A stretch of 64,000 bases of DNA from Algihabitans sp965233705 (GTDB lineage: Bacteria > Pseudomonadota > Alphaproteobacteria > Kiloniellales > DSM-21159). This document shows, in pieces, positions 63,469 to 64,000 of this stretch. Where the stretch lies: the NCBI GenBank assembly GCA_965233705.1, contig CBDDTF010000002.1, positions 186,001-250,000 on the forward strand, read 5' to 3'. How positions within the stretch are numbered: the stretch's first letter is position 1; each line of letters begins with the position of its first letter. The position numbers and the translations under genes are program-made. The notes under the pieces were generated by a model. It made no database searches. It was given only the letters and a program-made list of their open reading frames with translations, and had not been told where the DNA came from.

Positions 63469-64000
63469 TCACAGCCAGCCGAGCAGGCGGAGCGAAGCGA
63501 GGGCGGCGGCCAGGGCGGCGAGGCAGCCGGCCAGGGTCCAGGCGCCGTCCTCCGCCGTCACGCCCAGGGCGACCAGGAAGACCGCCGTGCCCGGCGCCAT
63601 CACCCCGAAGGGCACCACCGCCAGCGGCACCATCAGCCCGGCCATGGCCAGTACGCAGAGCATGGCCGCCAGCAGGCCGGGGCCGCGCGTCATCCAGGTC
63701 AGGCGCGGGCGCAGCACCCGGTCGATCCGGCGCAGCCAGGGCTCGGCCCGTGTCACCCCCTCGGCGAGCGGCCGGCGGCGCACCGGCAGGCGGCGCAGCC
63801 GCGCCGGCATCCAGGGCTGGCGGCGGCCGAGCAGCGCCTGGCCGGCGATCAGCGCGAGCAGCCCGGCGGTCAGCACCGACATGCCGGGAATCGCGCCGAT
63901 CACCGGCAGGATCGCCAGCAGTGCCGGCACCAGCAGCAGCGGCCCGAAGGCCCGCCCGGCCACCTCGTCGAGCAGCGCGCCGAGCCGCACCGTCCGCGGG
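63469..64000 (-). CDS. ExoD family membrane protein (5' end off window)
   Basis: ExoD-family proteins are membrane proteins linked to exopolysaccharide production in rhizobia. The visible part, LGALLDEVAGRAFGPLLLVPALLAILPVIGAIPGMSVLTA, and the later helices LLAAMLCVLAMAGLMVPLAVVPFGVMAPG and LVALGVTAEDGAWTLAGCLAAL match the family. The frame is open to base 64000, and the family usually has about 20-30 residues before LGALLDE, so I treat GTG 63990 as internal and the gene as cut by the window edge. Confidence 0.88.
   Translation of the reverse strand, partial: PRTVRLGALLDEVAGRAFGPLLLVPALLAILPVIGAIPGMSVLTAGLLALIAGQALLGRRQPWMPARLRRLPVRRRPLAEGVTRAEPWLRRIDRVLRPRLTWMTRGPGLLAAMLCVLAMAGLMVPLAVVPFGVMAPGTAVFLVALGVTAEDGAWTLAGCLAALAAALASLRLLGWL

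Overview
The window is a high-GC chromosomal segment from an alphaproteobacterium. I place it near Rhodospirillales/Rhodovibrionales from gene order and protein character, but I cannot name a genus. Several conserved alphaproteobacterial blocks are present: rpsA-cmk-aroA / FYDLN-acid protein / tRNA-Ala; ffs-dnaX-ybaB; rsmI-yraN opposite a penicillin-binding-protein-activator-like lipoprotein; DUF3576-leuS-lptE-holA; and leuD-leuB. Coding is dense, and many long open frames opposite real genes are GC-driven shadows.

Layout. 1-4.3 kb: translation (S1), CMP kinase, aromatic biosynthesis, tRNA-Ala. 4.7-10.3 kb: assorted metabolic and membrane genes (class II aldolase-like, MgtC, PilZ, TspO, NudC, DUF6134). 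10.4-12.8 kb: SRP RNA, dnaX, ybaB, without the usual recR. 13-21 kb: rsmB, DUF3429, an SDR, a LysR regulator, MFS and two DMT transporters. 21.4-31.2 kb: acetoacetyl-CoA synthetase, gshB, SirB1, yraN, rsmI, LpoA-like lipoprotein, ABM protein, rpe, heparinase-like protein. 31.5-38.1 kb: WecA-like glycosyltransferase, purH, leuD, leuB, small exported proteins, sulfotransferase. 38.4-42.6 kb: two apparently identical porin genes (1207-bp duplicated block) flanking a MarR regulator. 42.7-52.9 kb: a 2OG-Fe(II) oxygenase, a TPR-TylF methyltransferase fusion, the leuS cluster, and an agmatinase-like/FAD oxidoreductase pair likely in polyamine metabolism. 63.4 kb to the edge: an ExoD-family gene.

The accessory region is 53.13-63.25 kb. 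A tRNA-Arg(CCT) gene on the minus strand is cut in its anticodon loop. Its 3' half lies at 53094-53139 and its 5' half at 63236-63276; joined over a shared 10-bp core they give a perfect cloverleaf. The 10.1-kb insert carries a tyrosine integrase, an AlpA-like DNA-binding protein, an SF3/P4-type helicase, a cluster of about eleven short iterons, small and large terminase subunits, four small unknown genes, and a minus-strand cargo block: a one-TM protein coupled to a TIR-like (ThsB-fold) protein, a small basic protein and a PD-(D/E)XK-like protein. No capsid, portal or tail gene is visible, so it looks like a phage satellite with its own packaging motor. Neither junction regenerates the target tRNA, but the element carries a complete tRNA-Arg(CCT) just inside its right end, which I read as compensation for the gene it destroys.

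A family of intergenic hairpins with compensatory stem changes (at least five copies) and many short tandem repeats, some in frame inside N-termini, are scattered through the chromosomal part.
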